DNA of 60,166 nt from Gloeophyllum trabeum ATCC 11539 (GCF_000344685.1 NW_006920416.1:1141571-1201736), one strand, 5' to 3'. Shown: positions 11,879 through 22,140, numbered from the stretch's first letter. The notes: generated by a model not told the origin, from the sequence alone. Program-made: numbers and translations.

Positions 11879-13889
11879 TTAGGAACTGCCATTCGTAGAA
11901 TTCCAGGCTCTCTCAGCATAAAGCCCTAGCACCTCATTTGCTAGTATGGGTGTGTAGGAAGATACGTCTGCCGTCGTGTAGTTCTTTTCGTTTTGAACCG
12001 TATTAAGAATCCCCAGAAGCTGGTCCTCGATGAAGTCGACGAATACAAGGTCAACGGGGTCCGAGGCACTGATATTGGCCGGTGCGTTCGAGCCAATGAA
12101 GTCTGGAGAATCGTAGTAGGGCAGCGCAGTGTGGTATGTGTCGTCTCCGACACCTGGGCAAGACTACGCACGAGAGAAAATCATTGATAAGCAGAACAGG
12201 GCGTAGAGAATATATGCTCACGTCGTGCGTAACATATCCCAGGGTGCCATTCACCGTCGCCCGCCTGCTCATTTCCCTCTTCGCCTGCTCATCCATCTCC
12301 CTCAGCCACCTGCGGTATACCATCTCGACTTCTCCCCTCCCATACATCTCCCTCTCCCTCTCCTCCAACAATTTCCCCAGCGCCAGCCCGCTCCTGAGCC
12401 CGCGCTTCCGCTCCTCCGCGCCCTGGTTGTTAAGCGCGGGCAGCACCTGGCTCGCGACGCTGTACGTGACGTTCGGGATGTACATGAACGCGTCCGTGAA
12501 GGGGCTCGCCGTCAGCTGGTCGTTCTTCGTGAACGGCCCCGCATACACGTCGAAGCGCTGTGAGCCCGAGTTCGTGATCATGATATTCGGGACGCCCGCG
12601 CGCGTGTTGTTGATCGTGAGCGCGACGGGCGCGGCCTTCTGGATGAAGAGCGAGAGCGAGGAGTTCTCGGACGGGTAGGGCGCCTGGCTGATCGTGAAAT
12701 CATGCGGTGCGACGCCGTACTGGTACGAGAGGTCGTACTCCTCCGCTAAGTCCAGGAGACCCTGGGTGATCGACTTTCCGTGGGCCGTGTCGAACGTCCA
12801 GTTGCTAGTCAAAGTGTGATACTGCATCGCGTTCTCAGCGGGAAGAACGGGTCTGTAGGTTTTACGGCAACTCACCTGATACGTGACGCGATTTGGATCG
12901 AGGTATCTCCGCGTGAACGTCAAGTTCCCCGTGCTCCCTGGCTTGTCCAAGTTAACACTCATCCACCCGACCGTCTCCATGTACCTCCCGCTCTCCAGTG
13001 CCATTGAGCGTCCGTCGGGCTGGTTGCAATCCCGGATATGTGTGTGCCCACCGAGAATGATGATCGGCGTGTGCGGGTGCACGGCGCGCACCGCGTTGAA
13101 AACAACCGGCCACTTATCCCTCGACACCGGCATGTGCCCTACGAGCAGGAAGAAGTCGGGCTCGTCTTGAATCGCCTGCGCGAACCACGCCTCCTTGACC
13201 ATATCCTCCACCTTCTGCACGGTCGTATTCACGTCATTGCCCGTAAAGTCGTACAGCACGCCCAGCGCCGTCACCTTCCGGCCCAGCAGCGTCTTGAACT
13301 TGGCGAAGCGGTTGCCGACGGGGACGCTCACGCTGTTGTTGTTCTTGTCGTAGACGGTGATGTTGACGTTCGAGGAGAGGTACCGCCCGTGGAGCTTCGG
13401 CACGAAGTTCGTGTACATGTCGTACGTGTTCGCGTAGATGTACAGCTCATGGTTCCCGATGGCCATCACGTCGTACGGCAGCTGCGCGATGAACTGGTTG
13501 GTATCGTGCGCGTCCACCCCGCCGGGTGGGAACCCGTCCGACAGCCCCGTCCCGTCGTGCAGGTCGCCCGAGTCCACCAGGAGGAGGTCGACACCCTTGA
13601 GCAACGCGATCTCCTTCATGTGCGCGACGAAGGACGCAAAGTCGCCAAAGTCGCCGCTATAGTTCGGCTCGGGAAAGGACGCCTTTTGGTGCCCCAGCAG
13701 CCAGCCGTGGCTGTCGGTCGTGTGGATGATGTTCAGGTTGCCCCATTCGAGCGGGCGGCTCGGCGGGGTGAGCTGCGTCTGCGGGTAGAGGCGCTTGTGC
13801 AGGTGGCCAGCGTGGTCGTGGTCGTGGTCATCGCCGCAACCAGCAGCCAGGCCGACGAGCGTCGAAATGAGCGCAAAGGCGAGCTTCAT
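11879..13889 (-). CDS. Secreted 5'-nucleotidase-like metallophosphoesterase (copy 2)
   Basis: Inverted paralogue of the gene at 1187-3185, with the same three-exon structure: 13889-12876, 12821-12222 and 12163-11879, 632 aa. The signal peptide is MKLAFALISTLVGLAAGC, followed by a DDHDHDHAGH metal-binding-like run. The catalytic motifs DSH, GDLHDG, GNHELY, GHMPVSRD and GGHTHIRD are all intact. Differences from copy 1 are scattered substitutions, mainly in surface stretches, and an extra 9 residues (around GLRSGLALGKLLEE) near the end of exon 2. The first intron happens to stay open in frame, which can mislead automatic gene calling into reading through it. Core promoter and start context match copy 1. 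Confidence 0.88.
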
Positions 13890-13926
13890 GGTGGGCAGCC
13901 GGGGTTCGCATTCTCGTATCCTTGCT

Positions 13927-13936
13927 CTTTAAATAT
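13927..13936 (-). promoter_or_regulatory. TATA-like element of the second metallophosphoesterase gene
   Basis: On the minus strand the motif reads ATATTTAAAG, about 38 bp upstream of the ATG at 13889. It has the same spacing and flanks as in the other copy. Confidence 0.5.
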
Positions 13937-14689
13937 CATGGCGAAGCAATAAAACTCGGAGGATGGGTAAGGTACCGCGTGCAAATGTCCATCAGAATTG
14001 GAGAGATAACGTTGCACTGATGCAGCCTGGGATCGTCCGTCAGGAAGGCCACGAACGTGGGTTATGTCGCAGGCCGCCAGAACACAAATAAAGGACAGCG
14101 GATGACATATTTGACAAACGCGGGCAGAGGATAGAGGTAGAGCACTGGCTTGGTGGTATGTTAGACCAGTCTGAGTTATCTCCCTTGACGCTCGCCCATA
14201 TGGACTGCATATATTGCCGGACCCTGAATACCTATTGTTAGGTATCGGCCACGATAGTCATCTGGCAGCATGAGAAACCACCTCTCCTCCACCCGCAGAA
14301 TCGAAAGCGTCTCCCAAGTGATTTAGAGTCTTTCGGCGCTTGCGCAATGGTACAGGAGACCATCATGATTTTGCTGTCATTGACACTGAACGGATATCCG
14401 AGTTCTGACGGCGCTGTCGACAGCCAGCGCAGGAGAGGACGTAGACCGGGTTCGCTTCGTCGTTGGCGAGGCTGGAGGGAGAAAGGGGGGCGAAGGGTTG
14501 GGGTATCTGCAGTCAGACGTGCGCAGTTGAATGTCGCTTTTCACGATATATCAGTGACATATCCGAAACAGGCAGCGCCATTGCCAAAATGGGATCCAAC
14601 AGACTCGAGAAGTTGAAGAGCGCAAAAGCTCGAATATCATGATTACTGCGAGACAGTCCAAGAATCATGAATGTGATATACAGGGATGA

Positions 14690-14830
14690 AGCAAGATGAA
14701 CTGGATGACCGTCGTGCAAGCCAACGTAGGCGAGAGGACGACGCTGGGTGCTGGTGGTAGCAGTGATTGAGCTGGACACGTTGGTACGTTCTGTGCTTGT
14801 TATACGCGACGGGGTGCTGATGTTTCTCGA
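14690..14830 (-). pseudogene. Decayed copy of the small 19.5-kb gene
   Basis: Read on the minus strand from 14779, this matches the gene that starts at 19785. The opening SITATTST codons are shared. After a deletion of about 70 nt, a block of roughly 48 bp encoding the PPTSAGTAVIT region matches at about 80%. The upstream flank also matches in short runs (AAGCGTTCAGG). The start codon is GTG instead of ATG and the frame downstream is lost, so this is a broken relative. Confidence 0.55.
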
Positions 14831-15554
14831 GGTGATATGGTAAAGCGTTCAGGCTCGTCGCAAACGTTGCTGCTGGAGTGCTGCGACTCAGTGTGTAAAG
14901 ACGAGCCCGTGATCAACTATCATCAACTTTTACTGTGTTCAATCGCGTTCTATCGTTGTCCTCGACGTGCATAGACCCTTTCAAGTCCCCATGCGCTGTG
15001 CGCTCTCGCGATACATCGACCTGACTCGAGTGAGTGCAGTACTAGTACGCCGACACCGCTCCGCTGTATACCTCCTTTCGACGTCCTCGCCGCCCTCTCT
15101 GCACCGTCTCATCGGTCCTCTTCCACTTTCTAGCCTCGTGCCTCTACTTCTAGTTCTCCTACCTCGTGGTTTACCGAGCCCGTCCTTACCTCGTCTCCTG
15201 AACACCTCTGCCCCGGCTTGTGCCTTGTCCTCTGGCAATCCCTGCACTTGCACACCTTCCTCTCCCCGGACGTGGTGTTAGCTTGTTTGCCTTCGAGCAC
15301 TCGGGCTGATCGTGAACGGTCGGAAGCAAGAGACATGGGGGCGAGTCCAAAGTGAAACACATTCAGTGAGCACCTCCCCCCGCAGACCCCGTATATTTGC
15401 TCGGCAATGACAGCCGAGGCTCAGGGCTAGCCGCTGGACCAAACAATGACAAGTCCAAAGTTCCACCGTCGGTTCCTCAACTGCTCCGTGTTGGTGTGAA
15501 GTTCCTTCTGCACTTCTATATATTCATTCATTCCATGTGCCCCCAGCTCGGTCG

Positions 15555-15966
15555 ACCTCCGACCCTCCACGTCATCGCGACTGCTTCGCGACGGACGATT
15601 ACCTATGTGTCTATTCGTGCAGTCTCCTCTACCGAGCCACTACATTCGCTTGAAGCTCGACCTTCCAGGCTAGATCGAGCTTCTCTGATGTAAGACGCTG
15701 ATATCTGCATTCATGATAGCAGTCTTCTACATAATCTCGGGCTACAATGACGGTCGAGTCTACGATGGGGAGACGTTGTTTGAATAACCTCCAACCCTCC
15801 ACGTCATTGCACCTGCGTTGTGGCTGGCGATTACTTGAGGCTATCCGTGCCGTCTCCCCTTCTCGCGACTCGGTTGCTCCATCCGCCCGAAACTTGACTT
15901 TCCAGACAGGACGGGGCTCTATTGGAATAAGAAACTGATTTCTGCATTCATGATAACAGTCTTGCA
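15555..15966. repeat. Imperfect tandem duplication, about 233-bp period
   Basis: Two diverged copies, about 15555-15724 and 15788-15966. Each begins with CTCC(G/A)ACCCTCCACGTCAT, passes GCGATTAC-like and CTTCCAG-like motifs and ends with TCTGCATTCATGATA.CAGTCTT. No intact frame is shared by the two copies. This looks like an old local duplication. Confidence 0.7.
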
Positions 15967-16108
15967 GCTGGGTTCTGGGTACAAGAGCGTCACAACGGTC
16001 CCAAAACCAGCATGGAAGTACCTACTGTCCGCCCCAAAACTACCCAACCAGAATGCTACTTCGCTAACATTTGTCCATAAACGAGACGTGTGGGCAAGCC
16101 GCCGCAGG

Positions 16109-16116
16109 TATAAATA
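16109..16116 (+). promoter_or_regulatory. TATA box
   Basis: A strong TATAAATA sequence lies 139-146 bp upstream of the ATG at 16255. It is the best TATA box in the window and suggests an inducible or strongly expressed gene. Confidence 0.5.
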
Positions 16117-16254
16117 ATGGTCGACGCGAGGTCCCTCCAGACCATTTCTCTAGTTACACGGTACTGCTCCAAGCACTACTCTGACTGTAGCAGAGTTTGA
16201 CCCGGAACTCAGCACAAAGTCTTGATCTTTGAACCCCCATCGCCCAAATCTAAA

Positions 16255-17546
16255 ATGCCCACCTTGAAAAACAAAATCGGACCAAGTATGCGCATCCGGT
16301 CTCAGTCGCTGTCGCCTTGACACGCGATACTCATAGCTCGCCCTTTCAGTCGCGGGCGCCCCTCCTTCGGAGGTTATATTGCCTGAATATGTCTACTTCA
16401 AAAACCCGGCTGGTCAGTACCTCAAACATTTGCCCAACAAGATTGGCTGGTACGGCCTCAAGTGGGAGCCAACCCAGCCCGATCTCAATACCCGTTTCAA
16501 GATCATTCAAATCCCTAACCATCCTGTGCGCCGTTCCATGTCTGTCTGAATTACAACACTGATGTCGAATTCTAGGGGAAATTCTATGCTACAGGTCCTT
16601 CCGCGACGTACTACACCGCCGCTTTGTATTACAAGCGGTCTGGAGATACCAAGTACTACGACTCTGACCAGCAGACGATGCCCTCGAACGCCCCGAACCC
16701 GAACCCCGACTTTGTCTGGCGCATCGTCTCCCTGGGTGGGAACGACATCTACCTCATCCGTGATGCGACGTACGACAGCGAGACTGTCTTCTTCAGTAAC
16801 CACGACAACCGGCGTTACAAGCTCTGGGACCACAACGACAATTCCTGGCTCGATGTCGTCCGCGCAACCACCTACGCCAACGATTCGAACAGAATTAAAG
16901 TCGAGCGTGCAGCAGTCAAGACTGAGGTGTATGACGTCAAGTATAAGGTCGACGATGCAGATCTGGTCGAGCTCAACCCGACGGTTGCGATTGAGAAAGT
17001 GTTGGAGAACAATACAGGCTCTGAGGGGTCTCAGAGTGTCTCCTACACTTACACGAAGAGCGACGAGGGGAACTGGAACAACGTCGCCGGAATCGAATTG
17101 GGTCAATCGGTCCGTCACAATCCCCCGTTCTCATCGTCATGGTTGTGATATGTTTCCTGCTTCATATCAGTTCACGTTCAAAGCTGAAGTGCCTTTCATC
17201 GCTTCGACCGAGATAGGAATTTCCTTCACAGAGTCTTACCAACACGAATGGGGTGGGTCGACCATTGAGTCCACCTCGGTCACCACCTCGACCAACATCA
17301 CTGTCCCTGCGCACACCACTATCAAGTTGACTGTGTTGATCTACAAGACTCAGCTCAACATCCCGTTCACCTACACGGTCTGTCTTACTGTACACCCGCC
17401 TCTGGAATATGTGCTGACCTGCACTCCAGGAGAGGATTACTCTGTACGACGGAACGTCTGTCGAGAACAAGAACAAGGAGGGCATTTATTATAATGTCCA
17501 GTTCATCAAAGACCATGCGACCACTGACATTATCGAGAGGAAGTGA
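16255..17546 (+). CDS. Aerolysin-like pore-forming-family protein with N-terminal lectin-like region
   Basis: Five exons (16255-16285, 16350-16525, 16576-17109, 17171-17377, 17430-17546) join in phase to give 354 aa with no signal peptide. The first roughly 200 residues are beta-rich and aromatic-rich and resemble the carbohydrate-binding heads of fungal cytosolic lectins. The C-terminal roughly 150 residues carry the Ser/Thr-rich alternating-strand pattern of the aerolysin/ETX-MTX2 beta-pore-forming fold. In that pattern a VSYTYTKSDEG-type strand and a STTSTNITVPAHTT-type strand flank an insertion-loop-like segment. Related basidiomycete proteins are fruiting-body defence proteins against grazers. 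Activity, sugar specificity and target are not deducible. No frameshift is visible. A strong TATA box lies upstream, and the gene is isolated among repeats, consistent with accessory status. Confidence 0.72.
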
Positions 17547-17983
17547 AGGCCTTGGCGGGCTGGTAGCCGCCATGAGAGCTCCGGGAAGATGAAGCCCTTT
17601 CAGCTCTCAGAAGTGCAAACATTGTAAGAGGATGTGTGTATTCTTCATCAAATGAATTGTTGTACTAGGTTGTATCATTATACACAATCCTGTCCTGCGT
17701 CCAGGAACTATGTTGAATAATCTGACCCCTTGATGAGACAGTACCGTGGATTCCTCCGATTCCCCAAGAATCGGTAGTATCTTCAGTGGATAGCACTCTC
17801 TGGCATGCGTGGTACCTATCAACAGGGGCTATTTCTCGCAAGGGAGATTCCCCAACCACGATTTTCTTTCCTGTGTATGTCGCGATCGGCATGTCTGACA
17901 CCTGCGGCGGCCTGCTCCTAATGTAAAATGTGTATAGCCATGTAAGCATTGTATTTTCTGCCCATCGAACATTCAGATCTATA
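17547..17983. other. 3' flank of the aerolysin-like gene
   Basis: AT-rich sequence with short open frames only. No gene is seen. The MITE-like element begins at its right end. Confidence 0.5.
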
Positions 17984-18282
17984 CAGTGAACTGCTTATGT
18001 AATGCACAACCCCTTTGCGACATGTATTTGGGCCATAACTCATGAACTATTGCATATTTCTCTTTGGTGTAAAGACAAAGATTGTAGTAGTTTGTGAGCT
18101 CTATCTAACTGTGTGAACATTGTCAAGAGCGAAGTTGATCTTGTTTTACTAGGAGGCATTCAATATTTATAGTCAAAATCTATCTTCACAAAGCAAGGGG
18201 GGAGGTATAAAATGACTACACAGTAGAAATTTCCATGAAATTCTGTGTATTTTATAGCCCAGGAAATTGACCACATGGTTGC

Positions 18283-18371
18283 AGAGATACGAGGCCAGAA
18301 AGTTGGGATTTTGGTGTAAGATTTCAGAGTTTAACACCAAAACCCCCAACTTTCTGCACACATATCTCCAC
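18283..18371. repeat. Internal hairpin in the MITE-like element
   Basis: Two arms of about 38 bp pair imperfectly around a roughly 10-bp spacer. The left arm contains CCAGAAAGTTGGGATTTTGG and the right arm contains CCAAAACCCCCAACTTTCTG. Together they would form a long foldback. Confidence 0.75.
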
Positions 18372-18501
18372 ATTGGTGTAGTCAATCAGGGATGTTCCAG
18401 GGTCGAAATTTCGAGCTCTTTCTAGCTATCAGAACCATTGGAGGGAGATTTACACATAGTTTAAAACCAGTCCCCATTGTATTTGGCCTCGTTTTCAGCC
18501 A

Positions 18502-18739
18502 TACTGTATGATTTCAATCTATTCGGCAGTCACACATCACAGGGGTACCTGCCGAAGACGAAATCTGGCGTTTGTCACCGGTCACAGGGCCTCTGGGATG
18601 GTAGAAATTACCATATATGGTATTAAAAGCTGGCCTGCGGCGCCACTTCGCACCATATATAGTAAGATGCCGAAATGACGAATCGGTCAGATGAGTCACA
18701 CGTCACACCGCCTGCCGAATAGATCGAAATGGTACAGTA
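18502..18739. mobile_element. Nested 238-bp inverted-repeat element
   Basis: The terminal 28-bp arms (18502-18529 and 18712-18739) match 25/28 in inverted orientation, starting TACTGTA and ending ATCTATTCGGCAG. TA dinucleotides sit at both ends. There is no coding capacity. It lies wholly within the larger MITE-like element, so it either inserted later or the pair moved together. Confidence 0.7.
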
Positions 18740-18972
18740 ATACAGCAGAATGTGTTGGTAATACTATCATGATGTAGAGGGAAAGCAGCACTACAAGTCT
18801 ACATTTCACACCAAAGAGAAATATGCAATTGTTGCTGAGATACAAGTTGTGCAAGGGTGGTGCAATATTTTTGCGGTTCACTGTATCTAAAAGCGATCGA
18901 GTAGTGCTACTTTTGGTACTGGTTGGTTAATGTTCATTTTATGGTCCACACAAGAGTGGAAATCGCAGCACG

Positions 18973-19017
18973 ACTGTCAACGACGCTAGCGCTCGGAGCG
19001 CTAGCGTCGTTGACAGT
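18973..19017. repeat. Perfect 45-bp palindrome
   Basis: Two perfect 22-bp arms flank a single central G. The left arm begins ACTGTCAACGACGC and ends GCGCTC; the right arm is its exact reverse complement. It would form an almost loop-free hairpin or cruciform. It follows the MITE-like element by about 85 bp and is flanked by no obvious target duplication. Confidence 0.95.
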
Positions 19018-19491
19018 GGGTGTGTGATTTAGCCATGAAAATACATTTCGATGCCGCGCAGCGCCCAGCAAGCTAGTAAAATAAAGCCCGGAGGGTGCTG
19101 ATAATATTTACTATCTCTAGTAGACTCTCAGACCTCCCGGGGGAATCGTTCCCTGGCGTGCCGCGCAGCGCCGATAATCCTCAAGTAATTTATCGTAGCG
19201 GCAGCCGGGGCCGGTCGAGGTGGCTCATTTATCAGCGTCGCCGACGGGGCCTCACTAGATTACAAGGCGAGCCTCTCGAACTACCAAACGGCGAACCAAT
19301 AGGAAGCTCCGTCCGAATGTGCATGACCGATGCTTTCGTGGATCGATGGTGATGCAGATGAGTTGTAGATAGTGGAGTGCTACGTTGGGCGAGACCTTTG
19401 CAAGAGATGGAGGATCATGATTATTGCCAGTGTTACAAAGTTGTGATGCCATGACAGGAGCAAACGAGTCAGTTGTAATACGGCAGACCCT
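19018..19491. other. Intergenic stretch
   Basis: The motif GCCGCGCAGCGCC occurs twice (about 19052 and 19160). A short open frame at 19095-19352 (+) has no recognisable features. No gene is called. Confidence 0.4.
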
Positions 19492-19785
19492 TTAATCAGC
19501 CCTCCCCTCCTCCTCACGCTCAGCACAACCTTGAACCTTCGCATTATTGCAAGACTTCTTCACCTTCCGCCGGGGAAGGTTGTCTTTCCTGGGTCCGTGG
19601 TACGAGACGCGATCCTCGGGCCAGGTATACGTGATGACCGCCGTGCCAGCCGACGTAGGCGGCAGGACGATGCGCAGCGAATGCTTGCGAGACGGGGTGG
19701 GGCGCGCGGCTTGGGCGCAGCATACGCGCAGGGTGCGGGTAGTAGTGATGGTGGTGGAAGTGGTAGCAGTGATCGAGGTAGACAT
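19492..19785 (-). CDS. Small Thr-rich hypothetical protein
   Basis: An uninterrupted 97-residue frame, not recognised. It begins with a Ser/Thr-only run (MSTSITATTSTTITTTRTL), has a central Arg/Ala/Pro part with two adjacent Cys, and ends in a highly charged Lys/Arg-then-Glu tail. The support for it being real is a decayed relative at about 14690-14830. That copy preserves both the opening residues and a central block at DNA level, with homology reaching into the upstream flank. It could instead be one exon of a larger gene or part of a repeat. No signal peptide, membrane segment or known motif is visible. Confidence 0.4.
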   Translation of the reverse strand: MSTSITATTSTTITTTRTLRVCCAQAARPTPSRKHSLRIVLPPTSAGTAVITYTWPEDRVSYHGPRKDNLPRRKVKKSCNNAKVQGCAEREEEGRAD

Positions 19786-21469
19786 GCTGTTGACCTTGCG
19801 TTTGTATGCGCGAGGGGGTGGGGACTATAGCTTCGCGTAGCGAGAGGAGGATGATTGCTAATGTGGCTGAGTGGTTAAACTGGTCGCTCGAACGGTGTGA
19901 TCGGACAAGCGTTCAGGTGGCGAACTTTGACTGGGCAATAAGAGCGACGAGAGCGAGGACCCGAGTGGGTCGAGTGGGAGTGAGAGTACGAGTCGAAGTT
20001 GCGATGCCCCATCCACCCCAAAACCATAGCGCTTTTATACCTTTCAGCACCTCCTCCCCAAACGGGACTCGGGAAGCAGGCCGGGCGGAATTGCAAGCGC
20101 CCCGTCGAGCCAGTCCGGGACGCAATTCAGCGCGCGCGCGGCGCCAGCGATGCGCCAGGCCGCTTCCGAACCGGCCTGGCATGCGCGGGCCTGAGCTGGC
20201 AGCGGGGAGGGACGTCAGTCCGCTGGGATCGCGCCTGTGCAGGAAGACTCGTTGAGCTTTCTCCGAGGAGATCTGGTATTATACCGCGGACATCAGCCTT
20301 ATTCGATAGACGCACTCTGAATCATGCATTCTATCCAATAAAGCGGACGTGTCCGACAATTGTATGTTCATCGTCCTAAGTAGAAGACTTCGTATCGGGT
20401 TGCAAGAATGTAGGTGACTGCAGGGACCGAGCGTACGAGTCGGCGAGGATTGATAGTCGTCCATCACAATGGCAGAAGAGGCATCTGTTGTCGAAGCCTT
20501 GAGGACTGCGCATCACACGGGAGACAGCAAAGCATAAGATAGCGCCTTACAAAAGTCTCATTTCGGGGCAAGGAGCGGGAGATCCGTTTACAACTGGCTG
20601 GCGGCACCTAGCGTATAGATATACGCCACCCTATATTTCTCGTGTCGCTTCTCTGAGGAGATGTGGTATACAGCGGACGTCAGTCGATCTCTCTGGAGTT
20701 GGGATCGCCCAGTCCTGATATTTCTTGTGCATCGCTCCTTGACCGCCAGAAATCCATGCGCCGCTGACGGACTGGACCGAAGGAATCAGTCAGTGACCAA
20801 GTCGCCCCTTCGGACGGGGGTACTCGTTGTGGCGGGGAGGTCGGGCGACCATACTCAGCTAATTCGACGCCACCTGCTATGTAGATAGATGTCTGTTACC
20901 GACCCCCTGCCTCTGGACTGTCGCATGGGAACAGGACGGTCGAAGCCAAATGAAACGATGCGAGGGAAGTCACGGCCGCGTATCCTCCTCGCCATTAGTC
21001 CAGTGTTTAACCGTGAAGAATATACGCAATCGATGCAATCCTCGACCTGAAACACATTGCAGGTAGACATTAGCTTTGACTTACGTGTCGTGTGTGTAGC
21101 GACGTGAAATACACCAACAGGCACGTTGCTGATAACCTGACCGTATGAGGAAGCCTTGTCCCTAGACGCGGTATAAGTGGATTGTGTACAGCACGGTCGA
21201 TCCCGCATTTCAGCCCGTGAACCTTGAACCAGAGAGACTAGTTATGAGGTTGACCTTGGTAGGGAATGTTGATTTCGCAGCTAGGAACGGTGGGGTACGC
21301 TGACGAAAGCCTCCACGAGCTTAACCGATCATGAAGCCTTGAAGACCCGATCAATGGATGCGATATCATGCCTCCTTGCTGTGATAGGGTGCCTACGCCT
21401 TTGATTGAAAATGGGAATATAACCTCGTTTTATTTGACAGACACGGAGCAGCAGAAAGGCAATTCGAGG
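19786..21469. other. Gene-free region
   Basis: No gene is supported. A related pair of motifs occurs at 20257-20296 and 20648-20684 (CT.CTC.GAGGAGAT.TGGTAT... CGCGGAC.TCAG-like), suggesting an old duplication. Several open frames on both strands overlap each other and carry no family signal. Confidence 0.4.
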
Positions 21470-21927
21470 TCAAACGTCCTCCAGCCGATACACGTCGTAC
21501 GCGACCTCCTCATACGGGTGCACCTATAAATCGTTACCTGCACCAATAACACAATGGTCTCACATACAAGCACGACGTACCTCCTTCAACGCACCAAGCA
21601 CCTCCCTGATCTCCTTCTTGTCCCCTCCATCATTCACCACCATTTCCACCCTGTCTTCTTCCACGAACTCAAGCTCGCCCGGCTTACCGATCGCGGGGTT
21701 CGCTTCTGCGGTCGGCTTGAACTGGCCTGATACTAGCGTCGGATTGCATTCCCTTAATATTTGACTGGGACCTCAGGCTAACCGGTACCGCGGGAGACGA
21801 ACGCGCACTGCTCGTACGCGCCGATCTTGCCTAGCGTTTGCGGGTGCCGAGCGAAGAGCTGGTCAAGGATAGTGCGCGTCGAGGAGGCCGGGGTGAAGAA
21901 GACGAGCTTGAAGCGGACGGGGGGCAT
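21470..21927 (-). CDS. NIF3/YqfO-like small protein
   Basis: Three exons (21927-21783, 21726-21581, 21523-21470) give 114 aa. The sequence is characteristic of the stand-alone fungal version of the NIF3/YqfO insertion (CutA/PII-like) domain. It has an N-terminal strand KLVFFTPASSTRTILDQLF, then GKIGAYEQCAFVSRGTGQF, and the C-terminal signature HPYEEVAYDVYRLED. The family is widespread from bacteria to humans, but its biochemical role is unsettled. The dinuclear-metal domain of full-length NIF3 is absent, as expected for this short form. The gene is divergent from RET3, with 213 bp between start codons, so the two may share a promoter. Confidence 0.85.
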
Positions 21928-22140
21928 GCTTTCCTCGGAAATGGTTCTACTGTAGACGCGGTATCGTAACGAATGTATTCAAGTGTGCGAAGGGTGCGGA
22001 TGATGGCCGTGAGCAAGACGCGTCCTGCTAAGCGCCTGTGGCCACCACGTCTGCTCATCCCTGCCCGACGCTTCCATCAGAGCCGAAACACAAAAGTACG
22101 GCAAATAAATCATCTGTACCAGCTTCAGGCCAGGCGCACG

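Larger units (their letters stand above)
11879..14230 (-). repeat. Right arm of inverted segmental duplication
   Basis: Inverted counterpart of 853-3185. Upstream homology can be followed from the ATG at 13889 out to about 14230, where the GGACCCTGAATA motif pairs with the left arm's start. Coding parts are far better conserved than the roughly 330 bp upstream, so the duplication is not brand new or the genes are under constraint. Confidence 0.85.
14231..16254. other. Gene-poor region with decayed repeats
   Basis: Contains the small-gene relic at 14690-14830, a C-rich stretch with weak open frames on both strands (14967-15360) that I do not recognise, a decayed tandem duplication (15555-15966) and a TATA box at 16109. 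No gene is called. Confidence 0.45.
17984..18887. mobile_element. MITE-like element with long inverted ends, Tc1/mariner-like TA target
   Basis: The left end reads (TA)CAGTGAACTGC and the right end, reversed, reads (TA)CAGTGAACCGC. Imperfect inverted similarity runs for about 90 bp from both ends, through a shared TTGCATATTTCTCTTTGGTGT block at about 18053 and 18800. The flanks are TCTA on both sides, with TA immediately at the ends, which fits a TA target-site duplication. The interior has no transposase frame, so the element is non-autonomous. It encloses a second inverted-repeat element and a third hairpin. Confidence 0.75.

Noticed and set aside
13038..13952. 304-codon plus-strand open frame
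   Set aside because: Exact antisense shadow of the second metallophosphoesterase gene.
15130..15360. Cys/Arg-rich minus-strand frame (KVCKCRDCQRTRHK)
   Set aside because: Looks zinc-ribbon-like for a few residues only. It is short, unsupported and overlapped by another frame.
19865..19945. TGGCTGAGTGGTTAA, a sequence like the A box of tRNA-Ser or tRNA-Leu
   Set aside because: No B box (GGTTCGAATCC-like) at the right distance and no cloverleaf pairing of the ends, so it is not a tRNA gene.
20855..21208. 117-codon minus-strand frame
   Set aside because: No conserved motif, no promoter or splice context, and lying in a decayed region.
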